From Clostridiales bacterium (GTDB lineage: Bacteria; Bacillota; Clostridia; Christensenellales; UBA1242): a stretch of DNA of 32,187 nt. The notes under the pieces are model-generated. The model did not search any database and was not told the DNA's origin. It saw only the letters and a list, made by a program, of their open reading frames with translations. The position numbers and the translations under genes are program-made. Positions within the stretch are counted from its first letter, which is position 1, and every line of letters begins with the position of its first letter. The stretch is taken from NCBI GenBank assembly GCA_015055535.1, contig SVIA01000012.1, forward strand, positions 1 through 32,187, in the 5' to 3' direction. Shown piece after piece: positions 6,906 to 15,051 of this stretch.

Positions 6906-8114
6906 ATGGAAAAAATTGAACTTTTGTCACCAGCGGGTGATATGGAAAAATTAAAAACAGCCTTATATTTTGGGGCAGATGCTTGTTATTTAGCTGGAAA
7001 AAATTTTGGGCTAAGGGCTTTTTCAAGCAATTTTACTCAAGAAGAACTAATAGAAGCAGTAACACTAGCTCACGAAAAAGGCAAAAAAATTTATGTTACG
7101 CTAAATATTTTAGCTCATAACATAGATTTTGAAGGCTTAGAAGAATATGTAAAATTTTTAGATAAAATAAAAATTGATGCGGTTATAATTTCTGATATCG
7201 GCATTTTAAGTGTGGTTAAAAAAGCAGCACCAAATTTAGAAATACATATTTCTACTCAAGCTAGTATTACAAACAAATATTCTGCATTAGAGTATGTTAA
7301 AATGGGCGCTAAAAGATTAGTTTTAGCTCGTGAATTAAGTTTAGAAGAAATTAAAGAAATAAGAGATTATTTGCCAGAAGATATTGTTTTAGAAACATTT
7401 ATTCATGGGGCTATGTGTATTTCTTATTCTGGTAGATGTTTGCTTTCAAATTATTTAACAAATAGGGATAGTAATCGTGGAGCATGTGTTCAAGCTTGTC
7501 GTTGGGAATATTGTATTAGAGAAAAAAATCGTGAAGACTACTACGAAATACAAGAAGATAATAGGGGAACTTATATTTTAAACTCTAAAGATTTAAATAT
7601 GATTGAATATATAAAAGAGTTATATAACGCTGGTGTTACCAGTTTTAAAATAGAAGGAAGAATGAAAAGTCCTTACTATGTTGCGACAGTTACAAATGCA
7701 TATAGACGAGCTATTGATGATTTTTATGATAATAGGGAATTGAATAAATCTTTATTAGAAGAATTAGATAAAACTAGTCACAGAAAATATACAACAGGCT
7801 TTTATCATAAAAATAATAATAAAGAAAACTTAGAAAGCTCAAACCCAACTCAAACACACGAATTTATAGCAAAAGTTAAAGAAGATAGCAAAAACGGTTA
7901 TGTATTAATTGAGCAACGAAATCGTTTTAAAGTAGGAGACACTTTAGAAGTTCTAAGCCCAAATGATAACTTTAATAAACAAATTGTTGTAGAAGAATTG
8001 TTAAACACAGAAGGGGCACAAGTTTTAGATGCTAATCGCGTACAACAACCACTTTATTTAAAAACTAATTTAAATTTAAAAGCAAATGATATTTTAAGAA
8101 AAAAGGTTGACTAA
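6906..8114 (+). CDS. U32 family protein, tRNA hydroxylation (TrhP/YrrO-like)
   Basis: A 402-residue protein of the family formerly called peptidase U32. The closest type is TrhP (YegQ in E. coli, YrrO in Bacillus), needed for prephenate-dependent 5-hydroxyuridine formation at the tRNA wobble base. The start IELLSPAGDMEKLKTALYFG and the signature FIHGAMCISYSGRCLLSN are clear, followed by RGACVQACRWEYC. Cysteines 171, 178, 194 and 198 match the iron-sulfur ligands. A C-terminal beta-barrel-like domain (about 320-402) follows. The gene is monocistronic; its stop codon lies within its own terminator. Whether it is the P1 or P2 paralogue cannot be decided. Confidence 0.88.
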   Translation: MEKIELLSPAGDMEKLKTALYFGADACYLAGKNFGLRAFSSNFTQEELIEAVTLAHEKGKKIYVTLNILAHNIDFEGLEEYVKFLDKIKIDAVIISDIGILSVVKKAAPNLEIHISTQASITNKYSALEYVKMGAKRLVLARELSLEEIKEIRDYLPEDIVLETFIHGAMCISYSGRCLLSNYLTNRDSNRGACVQACRWEYCIREKNREDYYEIQEDNRGTYILNSKDLNMIEYIKELYNAGVTSFKIEGRMKSPYYVATVTNAYRRAIDDFYDNRELNKSLLEELDKTSHRKYTTGFYHKNNNKENLESSNPTQTHEFIAKVKEDSKNGYVLIEQRNRFKVGDTLEVLSPNDNFNKQIVVEELLNTEGAQVLDANRVQQPLYLKTNLNLKANDILRKKVD

Positions 8115-8128
8115 TCAATCTTTTTTTG
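8098..8128 (+). terminator. Terminator overlapping the U32 gene stop codon
   Basis: AAAAAAGGTTGA and TCAATCTTTTTT form a stem with one G-U pair; the stop TAA (8112-8114) is in the loop. Confidence 0.75.
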
Positions 8129-8241
8129 TTTTAAAATTTATTTTTTAATGTAAAACAATGTTATGTTTTGTCAAAAATTGTTGAATTTTGTACAAAATTA
8201 AATTTTTATTTAAAAAAATGGGATTTTTTTCCAAAAAACGC

Positions 8242-8271
8242 TTGATTTTTTTATAGATCCTGTTGTATAAT
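8242..8271 (+). promoter_or_regulatory. Promoter of the candidate small RNA
   Basis: TTGATT (8242-8247), 18 nt and TATAAT (8266-8271). The predicted start is 8278, the first base of a perfect 14-bp palindrome. Confidence 0.65.
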
Positions 8272-8277
8272 TTGATA

Positions 8278-8338
8278 GTAACAATTGTTACAAAAATATA
8301 AAAAAGGTTAAATTAACAGTGGAATTCCACTGTTTTTT
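8278..8338 (+). ncRNA. Candidate 61-nt RNA between the U32 gene and hemW
   Basis: A promoter and a terminator lie 60 bases apart with no gene between them. The transcript would open with GTAACAATTGTTAC (8278-8291), continue through an A-rich stretch including AAAAAAGG, and end in a perfect terminator stem. hemW has its own promoter further on, so this is not simply the hemW leader. No frame of useful length exists (a TTG-initiated eight-codon peptide is possible). The 5' palindrome could instead be a repressor operator at the start site. I do not recognise a known RNA family. Confidence 0.45.
8315..8338 (+). terminator. Terminator of the candidate small RNA
   Basis: AACAGTGG-AATT-CCACTGTT (8315-8334), a perfect eight-pair stem, followed by TTTT. 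Confidence 0.88.
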
Positions 8339-8359
8339 ATTTAAAAATTAATTTAATTA

Positions 8360-8368
8360 TGTTATAAT
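8360..8368 (+). promoter_or_regulatory. Leaderless extended -10 promoter of hemW
   Basis: TGT followed by TATAAT (8363-8368); the predicted start 8375 is the A of the hemW ATG. No clear -35. Confidence 0.75.
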
Positions 8369-8374
8369 TTAAAC

Positions 8375-9502
8375 ATGAAAGAATTAAGTTTATATATTCA
8401 TATACCTTTTTGTGAAAGTAAATGTCATTATTGTAATTTTGTTTCAGTAAAAGGTAAAAACAGTGAAAAAGAAAAATATATTAGTGCGTTAATTAAAGAA
8501 ATAGAACTTAATAAAAATAATACAGACATTGTAAAAACAATTTTTATTGGTGGGGGAACGCCAAGTTCATTAAATGATGGTGACATTTTAAAAATTAGTA
8601 ATGCCATTTATGATAACTTTATTGTCAATGAAAATGTAGAATTTTCAATAGAAGTTAACCCTAATTCTTTTACTTTAAATAAAGCAAAAGAATACAAAAA
8701 AGCAAAAGTTAATAGAATAAGTTTTGGGCTTCAAAGTGGTAGTGATAAAATTTTAAAATCAATTAACCGAATTCACAATAAAAATGATTTTATAAACAGT
8801 ATAAAAATAGCAAAACAAGAGGGCTTTACAAACTTAAATACAGATATTTTAATTGGTCTTCCTAGTCAAAAATTAAAAGATGTAAAAAGTACATTAAAAT
8901 TACTTTTAAAATTAAAAATTCCGCATATTTCTTGTTACAGTTTAATTTTAGAAGAAAATACGCCTTTATATAAGTTAATAAATTCTAAAAAATTAAAATT
9001 ACCTAGTGAAGAAACAACTTTAAAAATGTATGATTTTGTGGTAAAAAAACTAAATAAAAATAAAATTTTTAGATACGAAGTATCTAATTTTGCCAAATTA
9101 AATAGTGAGTGTAAACATAATTTAACTTATTGGAATTTAAAAAATTATTTAGGTTTAGGACTAAATAGTCATAGTAAAATTGACGATGTTAGACTAGAAA
9201 ATTATTCAGATTTTGCTAGTTACTATAATTCTTTAGAAAATAATAAAAAACCAATTAAAGAAGTTATTAAATTAAGTAAGCAAGATAATAAAGAAGAATA
9301 TGTAATGTTAAAATTAAGAACAAGGGAAGGAATAAACTTAAGCGAATATAAAACACTTTTTAATGAAAATTTAGAAATAGTTAAAGCAAAAGAAATTAAT
9401 TTTTTATTAAAAAATGGTTTTGTTAAAATTACAAATTCACATTTATCTGCTACTAATTTAGGGTTTTCTGTTTTAAATTCAATTATTATAAAATTAATTT
9501 AA
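8375..9502 (+). CDS. hemW: Radical SAM heme chaperone HemW-like protein
   Basis: A 375-residue radical SAM protein of the HemN/HemW family. HemW binds heme and delivers it to proteins rather than acting as coproporphyrinogen dehydrogenase. The 4Fe-4S motif is IPFCESKCHYCNF with C13-x3-C17-x2-C20, lacking the extra cysteine typical of true HemN. FIGGGTPSSL, EVNPNSF, RISFGLQSGSD and NTDILIGLPSQ follow in standard order. The C-terminal HemN domain includes EEYVMLKLRTREGI. Length fits HemW. It has its own leaderless promoter and a good terminator. The usual neighbours lepA and hrcA are absent here. Confidence 0.88.
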   Translation: MKELSLYIHIPFCESKCHYCNFVSVKGKNSEKEKYISALIKEIELNKNNTDIVKTIFIGGGTPSSLNDGDILKISNAIYDNFIVNENVEFSIEVNPNSFTLNKAKEYKKAKVNRISFGLQSGSDKILKSINRIHNKNDFINSIKIAKQEGFTNLNTDILIGLPSQKLKDVKSTLKLLLKLKIPHISCYSLILEENTPLYKLINSKKLKLPSEETTLKMYDFVVKKLNKNKIFRYEVSNFAKLNSECKHNLTYWNLKNYLGLGLNSHSKIDDVRLENYSDFASYYNSLENNKKPIKEVIKLSKQDNKEEYVMLKLRTREGINLSEYKTLFNENLEIVKAKEINFLLKNGFVKITNSHLSATNLGFSVLNSIIIKLI

Positions 9503-9514
9503 ATTTTTTATCAT

Positions 9515-9551
9515 AAACTGATAAATTTTATAAAACTTTATCAGTTTTTTT
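9515..9551 (+). terminator. hemW terminator
   Basis: AAACTGATAAA (9515-9525) pairs with TTTATCAGTTT (9537-9547), then a T-run. Confidence 0.85.
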
Positions 9552-9667
9552 ATTAAAATTAAGTATTAAAGATTATTATTAATATTTTTTTTGTTTTTTA
9601 AATTAAAAACAATTTTTTAAAATTAATATACAAAATTAATAATAATTTAATATATTTTTTTCTAATT

Positions 9668-9697
9668 TTGCTATTATAACTTATGTTGTCTTAAAAT
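9668..9697 (+). promoter_or_regulatory. Weak candidate promoter of the 132-residue gene
   Basis: TTGCTA (9668-9673), 18 nt and TAAAAT (9692-9697). The 241-nt gap from hemW is otherwise plain A/T with no other structure seen. Confidence 0.35.
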
Positions 9698-9743
9698 AAT
9701 TTATACTCTTTAAAAATATAAACAAAATTAAGGAGAAAAAATT

Positions 9744-10142
9744 ATGAAAAAGAAAAACAAGAGTGTATTAAAAGAATTAATTATGAGCGCTAAAGAGAGG
9801 TTAAAACACCGAGATTACGGAAGTGCTACATATAATAGAGAGAGTAAAAAACAAGACAAAATTAAAACAAATCAGGTTTTAAGATTTTTAGCAAATGCTG
9901 AGTACAAACAAGCAGATATTACTTTTAAAAATTTATCTACCATTGAAGATGAAAAATTAAACAAAAGAGTAATTGAACTACTTGATAATAACCCTAACAC
10001 TATAACACCTATTGCTGATATTATAGATATTGAAAAATATAAAACACTTAATGATATAGAAAAACAAAATTATATTTTAAACATTAGTGAAAAATTTTGT
10101 AAAATTAAAGAAGAATATTATAAAAAGCAAACTTCTATATAA
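9744..10142 (+). CDS. Unknown 132-residue lysine-rich protein
   Basis: I do not recognise this protein. It begins MKKKNKSVLKELIMSAKERL, is strongly charged, has no signal peptide or membrane span, and looks mainly helical. Two segments are distinctive: KHRDYGSATYNRESKK near residues 29-44 and LLDNNPNTITPIADIIDIEK near 79-98. A good AAGGAG site (9731-9736) and a strong terminator flank it, and its base composition matches its neighbours, which supports a real, singly transcribed gene. It lies beside a broken repressor gene, so an accessory origin is possible. No function is assigned. Confidence 0.75.
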   Translation: MKKKNKSVLKELIMSAKERLKHRDYGSATYNRESKKQDKIKTNQVLRFLANAEYKQADITFKNLSTIEDEKLNKRVIELLDNNPNTITPIADIIDIEKYKTLNDIEKQNYILNISEKFCKIKEEYYKKQTSI

Positions 10143-10144
10143 AC

Positions 10145-10177
10145 AAAAAAAGATTTGAATTTTCAAATCTTTTTTTA
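10145..10177. terminator. Terminator shared by the unknown gene and the XRE pseudogene
   Basis: AGATTTGAA (10151-10159) pairs with TTCAAATCT (10162-10170), with A-run and T-run on the two sides, so it can work on both strands. Confidence 0.85.
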
Positions 10178-10178
10178 A

Positions 10179-10378
10179 TTAATCTTTTAAACTAAGTAAA
10201 ATATCAGCACTAACATATAAAGCATGACATAATGCTTTTAAATTATCATAACCAGGTTTACTTTTTCCGCTTAACTATTTACTAACTTGACTTTGTTTTA
10301 TACCACACAGTTTTGCTAAACTACTTTGTTTAAATTTCTTTCTATCATCAAATCTTTTAATATTTCGTTAAATTCCAT
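10179..10378 (-). pseudogene. Broken XRE-family HTH repressor
   Basis: The minus strand from ATG at 10378 reads MEFNEILKDLMIERN and then loses frame. In the next frame it continues KQSSLAKLCGIKQSQVSK, then a TAG, then LSGKSKPGYDNLKALCHALY and VSADILLSLKD. This is a complete small Cro/C1-type helix-turn-helix protein of about 66 residues, broken twice: a one-base frameshift near 10335, and a TAG where the family has Trp (VSKWLSGK, so TGG to TAG). The intact protein would bind DNA as a dimer and repress its own promoter. Two changes in such a short gene argue against a single sequencing error. The two upstream palindromes are still perfect. Confidence 0.85.
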
Positions 10379-10388
10379 ATAATTATTT

Positions 10389-10433
10389 TATAGAAAAATC
10401 TATAATTATACTCGACATATAGAAAATTCTATA
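10389..10433 (-). promoter_or_regulatory. Paired 16-bp operators around the XRE promoter
   Basis: TATAGAAAAATCTATA (10389-10404) and TATAGAAAATTCTATA (10418-10433) share TATAGA-AAAW-TCTATA, with centres 29 bp apart. The 13 bp between them include ATTATA (10405-10410), TATAAT on the minus strand. One operator covers the -35 and the other the start region, the layout of an autorepressed promoter. A second possible -10, TAAAAT (10390-10385), lies six bases from the ATG. Confidence 0.75.
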
Positions 10434-10543
10434 CCAATATTTAAATATTATGAATAGTAAAAAGTTTATTTTAAAAAGAGATGAAGAATTTTTTAGTAAT
10501 TTTTAATTTATCTATTCTTTTGTTTGAAGAAAAAACTTTATTA

Positions 10544-10552
10544 TGATATAAT
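10544..10552 (+). promoter_or_regulatory. Leaderless extended -10 promoter of pcrA-ligA
   Basis: TGA followed by TATAAT (10547-10552). The predicted start 10559 is the A of the pcrA ATG; no Shine-Dalgarno is present. Confidence 0.75.
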
Positions 10553-10558
10553 AAAGAA

Positions 10559-12763
10559 ATGGAAAATTTTGTTGGATTTAATTTAAATGATGTGCAAAAA
10601 AGAGCAGTTTTAAGCGATAGTAAAAATATATTAGTTACAGCGGGTGCGGGTAGCGGAAAAACAAGAGTTTTAACTGAAAGAATATTAAATTTAATTAATT
10701 GTAAATTTGTTAATCCTAACAATATTTTAGCAATTACTTTTACTAATAAAGCAAGTAATGTTATGAAAGAAAGATTAACCGAAAAAGGTTTATATACTTT
10801 TAATATGTGGATAAGCAATTTTCATAGTATTTGTGTTAGAATTTTAAGAGAAAATGCAAGATTTTTAGAGGGTTACAATTCTAATTTTACGATTTACGAT
10901 GAAAGTGATAAAAATAAACTTATTGCTGATATTTTAAAGGAAAATGATAATAGCGAAGATGGTTTTAAGAAAAAATTATCTTTTCATATATCTAAATTTA
11001 AAAATAAAATGCAAAGTCTAGAAAAATATGAAGAAGATAATTTTTTTGATGCCGATATTGAAGATATTGTAAAGTATATTAAAATTTATGAAGAAAAAAT
11101 GAAAAATAATAACGCTTTTGACTTTGACGATTTACTACAAAAAACATTAGTTTTACTAACTAATAATCCAAAAGTTTTAGAATATTATCAAAACAAATTT
11201 AAACATATTTTAGTTGATGAATTTCAAGATACAAACGAAATTCAATATGATTTAGTAACTTTGCTTGCAGGTAGTGATAATAGCGTTTTTGTTGTTGGTG
11301 ACGAAGACCAATGTATCTATTCTTGGAGAGGAGCAAACTATCAAAACATTTCAAACTTTATTAGAGATTTTAACAATGTTGAAGTTATAAAGTTAGAGCA
11401 AAATTATAGAAGTAGTAAAAAAATAATTTCAGCTGCTAACAAAATAATTTCGAAAAACGTACAAAGAATTGATAAAAAACTTTGGACAGATAATGATGAG
11501 GGAGTTAAAATTGATTATAAAAAATGTTACGACGAACAAGAAGAAGCGGACTATATTGCAAGCACTATTTATAGTTTAAACGCTTATAGTGGCTATAGTT
11601 ATAAAGATATTGCAGTTTTAGTTAGAGTAAACTCACTTACTAGAAATATTGAAGAAAAACTATTAAATTATGGCATAAATTACAAAGTTTATGGCGGTAT
11701 GAAATTCTATGATAGACTTGAGATAAAAAGTTTTTTAGCATATTTAAAAGTTTTAAGTAACGTAAAAGATGATGTTAGTTTTTCTAAAATTGCCAACTGG
11801 CCAAAGCGTGGAATAGGTGACGCTAGTTTGGAAAAATTAAAAAGCATAAATTATGCCAATTCAATGCTTGAAAATTTATTGGTTCTTGATAAAAATTCGG
11901 GTTTAACTAGTGCAACTTTTAATAAACTTTTGGGTTTAAAAACTTTATTTACAGAACTAATAAGTAAAAAAGATGAATTAGATTTAGTTGAATTTGTACA
12001 TTTAGTTGTTGATAAATTAAATTTAAAAGAAACTTTAAATATTGAAGAGGAAGATAAAAACCGATTACTTAACATTGAACAATTAGTGTTGTCTATAGAA
12101 GAATTTGCAAAAAATAACGAAAATGCAACGCTAAACGATTATCTTCAAAGTGTAACACTTGTTAGTGACATTGATAGTTACAATGAGGAAAATGATTGCG
12201 TAACAATAGCAACAGTGCATGCAAGCAAAGGGCTAGAATTTAAATGTGTATTTGTAATTGGTTTAGAAGAAGGAATTTTTCCATTAATTAGACAAAGTGA
12301 AGACTGCGATTATGAAGAAGAACGAAGACTTATGTATGTAGCAGTAACTAGAGCTATGGAAAGACTTTATTTGACAAGTGCAAAATCTAGATTTTTGTAT
12401 GGATATCGTAGACCGCAAGTAATTTCTACTTATGTTAAAGATTTAGATTTTGAAAAACCAATTGTTAGAAATGATAGTTTTACAAGCAGATATTCTGCAA
12501 GTTATAGTAATAGCTTTAATAGTGGGCATAATTATTCTAGCGAAGAGTATACGCCATCGTCAAATACTTTTGTTAAATCGGCTACTCAAATAAATACAAT
12601 TAAAGTTAGTGATAGTGACTATAATGTAGGTGATAGAGTAAATCATACAAAATATGGTGAAGGTGTAATTGTTTCAATTAATGGAGATGTGGGCAAAATT
12701 GCATTTAAAGGAGTGGGCGTTAAAGAATTAATGTTAAATTTAGCTCCAATAAAGAAAATTTAG
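10559..12763 (+). CDS. pcrA: ATP-dependent DNA helicase PcrA
   Basis: PcrA is the essential Gram-positive UvrD-type 3'-5' helicase used in repair, replication-fork clearance and rolling-circle plasmid replication. Superfamily 1 motifs appear in order: I, TAGAGSGKTRVLTERI (28-43); II, LVDEFQDTNEIQ; III, GDEDQCIYSWRGA; IV, LEQNYRSSKKI; V, ATVHASKGLEFKCVFVIG; VI, EERRLMYVAVTRAMERLYL. A Ser/Asn/Tyr-rich linker leads to a C-terminal Tudor-like domain (VGDRVNHTKYGEGVI) that contacts RNA polymerase. Length 734 is typical. The gene starts at a leaderless promoter and is followed after 7 nt by ligA, as in Bacillus. Confidence 0.96.
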   Translation: MENFVGFNLNDVQKRAVLSDSKNILVTAGAGSGKTRVLTERILNLINCKFVNPNNILAITFTNKASNVMKERLTEKGLYTFNMWISNFHSICVRILRENARFLEGYNSNFTIYDESDKNKLIADILKENDNSEDGFKKKLSFHISKFKNKMQSLEKYEEDNFFDADIEDIVKYIKIYEEKMKNNNAFDFDDLLQKTLVLLTNNPKVLEYYQNKFKHILVDEFQDTNEIQYDLVTLLAGSDNSVFVVGDEDQCIYSWRGANYQNISNFIRDFNNVEVIKLEQNYRSSKKIISAANKIISKNVQRIDKKLWTDNDEGVKIDYKKCYDEQEEADYIASTIYSLNAYSGYSYKDIAVLVRVNSLTRNIEEKLLNYGINYKVYGGMKFYDRLEIKSFLAYLKVLSNVKDDVSFSKIANWPKRGIGDASLEKLKSINYANSMLENLLVLDKNSGLTSATFNKLLGLKTLFTELISKKDELDLVEFVHLVVDKLNLKETLNIEEEDKNRLLNIEQLVLSIEEFAKNNENATLNDYLQSVTLVSDIDSYNEENDCVTIATVHASKGLEFKCVFVIGLEEGIFPLIRQSEDCDYEEERRLMYVAVTRAMERLYLTSAKSRFLYGYRRPQVISTYVKDLDFEKPIVRNDSFTSRYSASYSNSFNSGHNYSSEEYTPSSNTFVKSATQINTIKVSDSDYNVGDRVNHTKYGEGVIVSINGDVGKIAFKGVGVKELMLNLAPIKKI

Positions 12764-12770
12764 AGGTTTT

Positions 12771-14729
12771 ATGGATAGAATGACTGAACTTGTTGAGAAA
12801 CTCAACAATTATAACTACAATTATTATGTTTTAGATAATCCTATTATTAGTGATAAAGAGTGGGATAAGCTTTATGATGAACTTTTGAAATTAGAAAAAG
12901 AAACTGGTATAATACTTGAAAATTCTCCTAGTCAAAAAGTGGGAGGAGAAGTTCTATCTAAATTTAATAAAGTTACACACAAAGTGCAATTATATAGCTT
13001 AGAAAAAGTTAACGATTATAAAGATTTAGAAAAATGGGTTAGTGATATTAAAAGCAAGGTTAAAAATGCAAGTTTCTCTTTAGATTATAAATATGATGGT
13101 TTAACAGTTGTTTTAACTTATAAAAATGGAATTTTAACTAGTGCAGCTACGCGTGGCAACGGACAAGTAGGAGAGGAAATTTTAGCACAAGTTAAAACAA
13201 TTAGAACAGTTCCATTAACAATAGATTATAAAGGTGAAGTTATCATTCAAGGTGAATGTATAATGAAGTTAAGTGAGTTAGAAAAATATAATAAAAAAGC
13301 AGATGAACCACTTAAAAATGCTCGAAATGCAGCAGCTGGAGCTTTAAGAAACTTAGATCCAAAAGTAACAAAAAGTCGTAATTTAGATGTAATAGGTTAT
13401 AACGTTTGTTACATTGAGGGTAAAGAATTTAAAACACAAATGGAAATGCAAGAGTTTTTAATAAAAAACAAATTTTATGTTGTTAATAATTTTGCAATTC
13501 AAACCGAGTTTAAAAATATAGAAGATGTTTTTAAAAATATTGATGTAAATCGTAAAAACTTAGATTTTTTAATTGATGGAGCAGTTTTAAAATTAAATAA
13601 TGTAGATAAAAGAGACGAAATTGGCTATACAATTAAATTTCCAAAATGGGCAATAGCTTTCAAATTTGAAGCAGAAGAAACCTCAACTACATTACTTGAT
13701 ATTATATGGACGGTTGGTAGAACTGGTAAAATTACTCCAGGAGCGGTTTTAGAGCCAGTTGAACTTTGTGGAGCAACAATAACTAGAGCAACTCTTAATA
13801 ATTATGAAGACATTTTAAGAAAAAAAGTAATGTTAAATTCAAGAGTGTTTTTAAGAAGAAGTAATGAAGTTATTCCTGAAATTTTAGGTTTGGCTGAAAA
13901 GTATGAAAACAGTAAAAAAGTTGAAAAAATAGAATATTGTCCTAGTTGTAATAGCAAATTAGTAGATATTGGACCAAATTTATTTTGTTTAAACACTTAT
14001 AATTGTCCTGAGCAAATTAAAGAGAGAATAATTCATTATGCTAGTCGTGATGCAATGAATATTGACGGAATTAGTGATAAAACAATTGATTTATTTTATG
14101 AAAAATTAAATTTAAGAAGTGTTGCTGATCTTTACGACTTAACATATGATGACTTATTCAATTTAGAAGGGTTTAAAAATAAAAAGACAGAAAATATGTT
14201 AAAAGCAATAGAAAATAGCAAAAATGTAAGTTTGGCAAAATTTATTTATGCTATTGGTATTTTAAATGTTGGCAAAAAAACGGCCTTAGATTTAAGTAAA
14301 AAATTTAAAAACTTAAATAATTTAATTAATGCTAGCATGGAAGATTTAATTAATATTAAAGATGTTGGTGAAATTGTAGCAAATTCTATTATAGATTATT
14401 TTAAAAATGAAAAAAATATAGATTTAATTAACTTAATTTTACAAAAAGGTGTTAAAATTATTGATAGTGAAGAAGTTGAGATAAAAGATAACTTTTTTAA
14501 AGATAAAAAAGTGGTTTTAACAGGAAGTTTAATAAATTATAAAAGAGATAAATTATCTGAAATTTTACAAAATTTAGGTGCTGAAGTTGTTAGTAGTGTT
14601 AGTAAAAACACAGACTTAGTAATTGTTGGTAGCGATGCCGGTAGTAAATTAGATAAAGCAACAAAACTTGGAATTAAGATTATGAATGAAGAAGAACTTA
14701 TAAAAACACTAGATAATTGTTTGGAATAA
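12771..14729 (+). CDS. ligA: NAD-dependent DNA ligase LigA
   Basis: LigA seals nicks with NAD as cofactor. The 652-residue protein has an Ia domain (YYVLDNPIISDKEWDKLYDEL), the adenylation motif KYDG with the nucleophile K107, and then the OB-fold (IIWTVGRTGKITPGAVLEPV). The four-cysteine zinc finger (CPSCNSKL and CLNTYNC), helix-hairpin-helix repeats and a C-terminal BRCT domain (KDKKVVLTGSLINYKRDKL) follow. All domains are present. The usual KIDGLA reads KYDGLT and the usual MLSL segment reads LYSLEK, so it is one of the more divergent forms. It is translated from the pcrA mRNA with a TTTAGAGG site spanning the pcrA stop. Confidence 0.96.
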   Translation: MDRMTELVEKLNNYNYNYYVLDNPIISDKEWDKLYDELLKLEKETGIILENSPSQKVGGEVLSKFNKVTHKVQLYSLEKVNDYKDLEKWVSDIKSKVKNASFSLDYKYDGLTVVLTYKNGILTSAATRGNGQVGEEILAQVKTIRTVPLTIDYKGEVIIQGECIMKLSELEKYNKKADEPLKNARNAAAGALRNLDPKVTKSRNLDVIGYNVCYIEGKEFKTQMEMQEFLIKNKFYVVNNFAIQTEFKNIEDVFKNIDVNRKNLDFLIDGAVLKLNNVDKRDEIGYTIKFPKWAIAFKFEAEETSTTLLDIIWTVGRTGKITPGAVLEPVELCGATITRATLNNYEDILRKKVMLNSRVFLRRSNEVIPEILGLAEKYENSKKVEKIEYCPSCNSKLVDIGPNLFCLNTYNCPEQIKERIIHYASRDAMNIDGISDKTIDLFYEKLNLRSVADLYDLTYDDLFNLEGFKNKKTENMLKAIENSKNVSLAKFIYAIGILNVGKKTALDLSKKFKNLNNLINASMEDLINIKDVGEIVANSIIDYFKNEKNIDLINLILQKGVKIIDSEEVEIKDNFFKDKKVVLTGSLINYKRDKLSEILQNLGAEVVSSVSKNTDLVIVGSDAGSKLDKATKLGIKIMNEEELIKTLDNCLE

Positions 14730-14749
14730 TATTTAAAAAATGTTACAAT
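14721..14749 (+). promoter_or_regulatory. Promoter of gatCAB-rpoZ-priA
   Basis: TTGGAA (14721-14726), 17 nt and TACAAT (14744-14749) with a TGT extension. The predicted start is 14756, immediately before AGGAG, so the leader is about 11 nt. Confidence 0.65.
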
Positions 14750-14766
14750 AAAAGTTAGGAGAAATT

Positions 14767-15051
14767 ATGGAAATTACAATAGACTTAGTAAAACACTTGG
14801 CTAATCTTTCAAGATTAAATTTTAGTGATGATGAATTAGAAAATTTTAAAAATGAATTTGTACAAACTTTAAATCAAATAGATGAATTACAATCTGTAGA
14901 TACTGATAATGTGGTTCCTTATAGTAATTTAATTGATGCAGAAGATTTACGAGAAGATACTATAAAACCAAGTTTATCTAATGAAGAAGTGTTAAAAAAT
15001 GCACCAAAGAAAAGTCGCGGAGCAATTGTTGTTCCAAAGGTGGTGGAATAA
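14767..15051 (+). CDS. gatC: Asp/Glu-tRNA amidotransferase subunit C
   Basis: GatC is the 94-residue scaffold subunit of GatCAB, which converts Glu-tRNA(Gln) or Asp-tRNA(Asn) to the amidated forms. It starts MEITIDLVKHLANLSRLNFS, has the family F-x-x-x-x-N-Q-I-D-E-L core (FVQTLNQIDELQSVDTDNV), the P-x-S-N-L segment and a conserved end GAIVVPKVVE. AGGAG lies six bases before the ATG. Its TAA shares an A with the gatA ATG (TAATG), so the two are translationally coupled. Confidence 0.95.
   Translation: MEITIDLVKHLANLSRLNFSDDELENFKNEFVQTLNQIDELQSVDTDNVVPYSNLIDAEDLREDTIKPSLSNEEVLKNAPKKSRGAIVVPKVVE

Noticed and set aside
10450-10506. 18-codon frame MNSKKFILKRDEEFFSNF divergent from the XRE pseudogene
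   Set aside because: No ribosome site and no -10 at the leaderless position; it could be a relic of a divergent gene but nothing supports translation.
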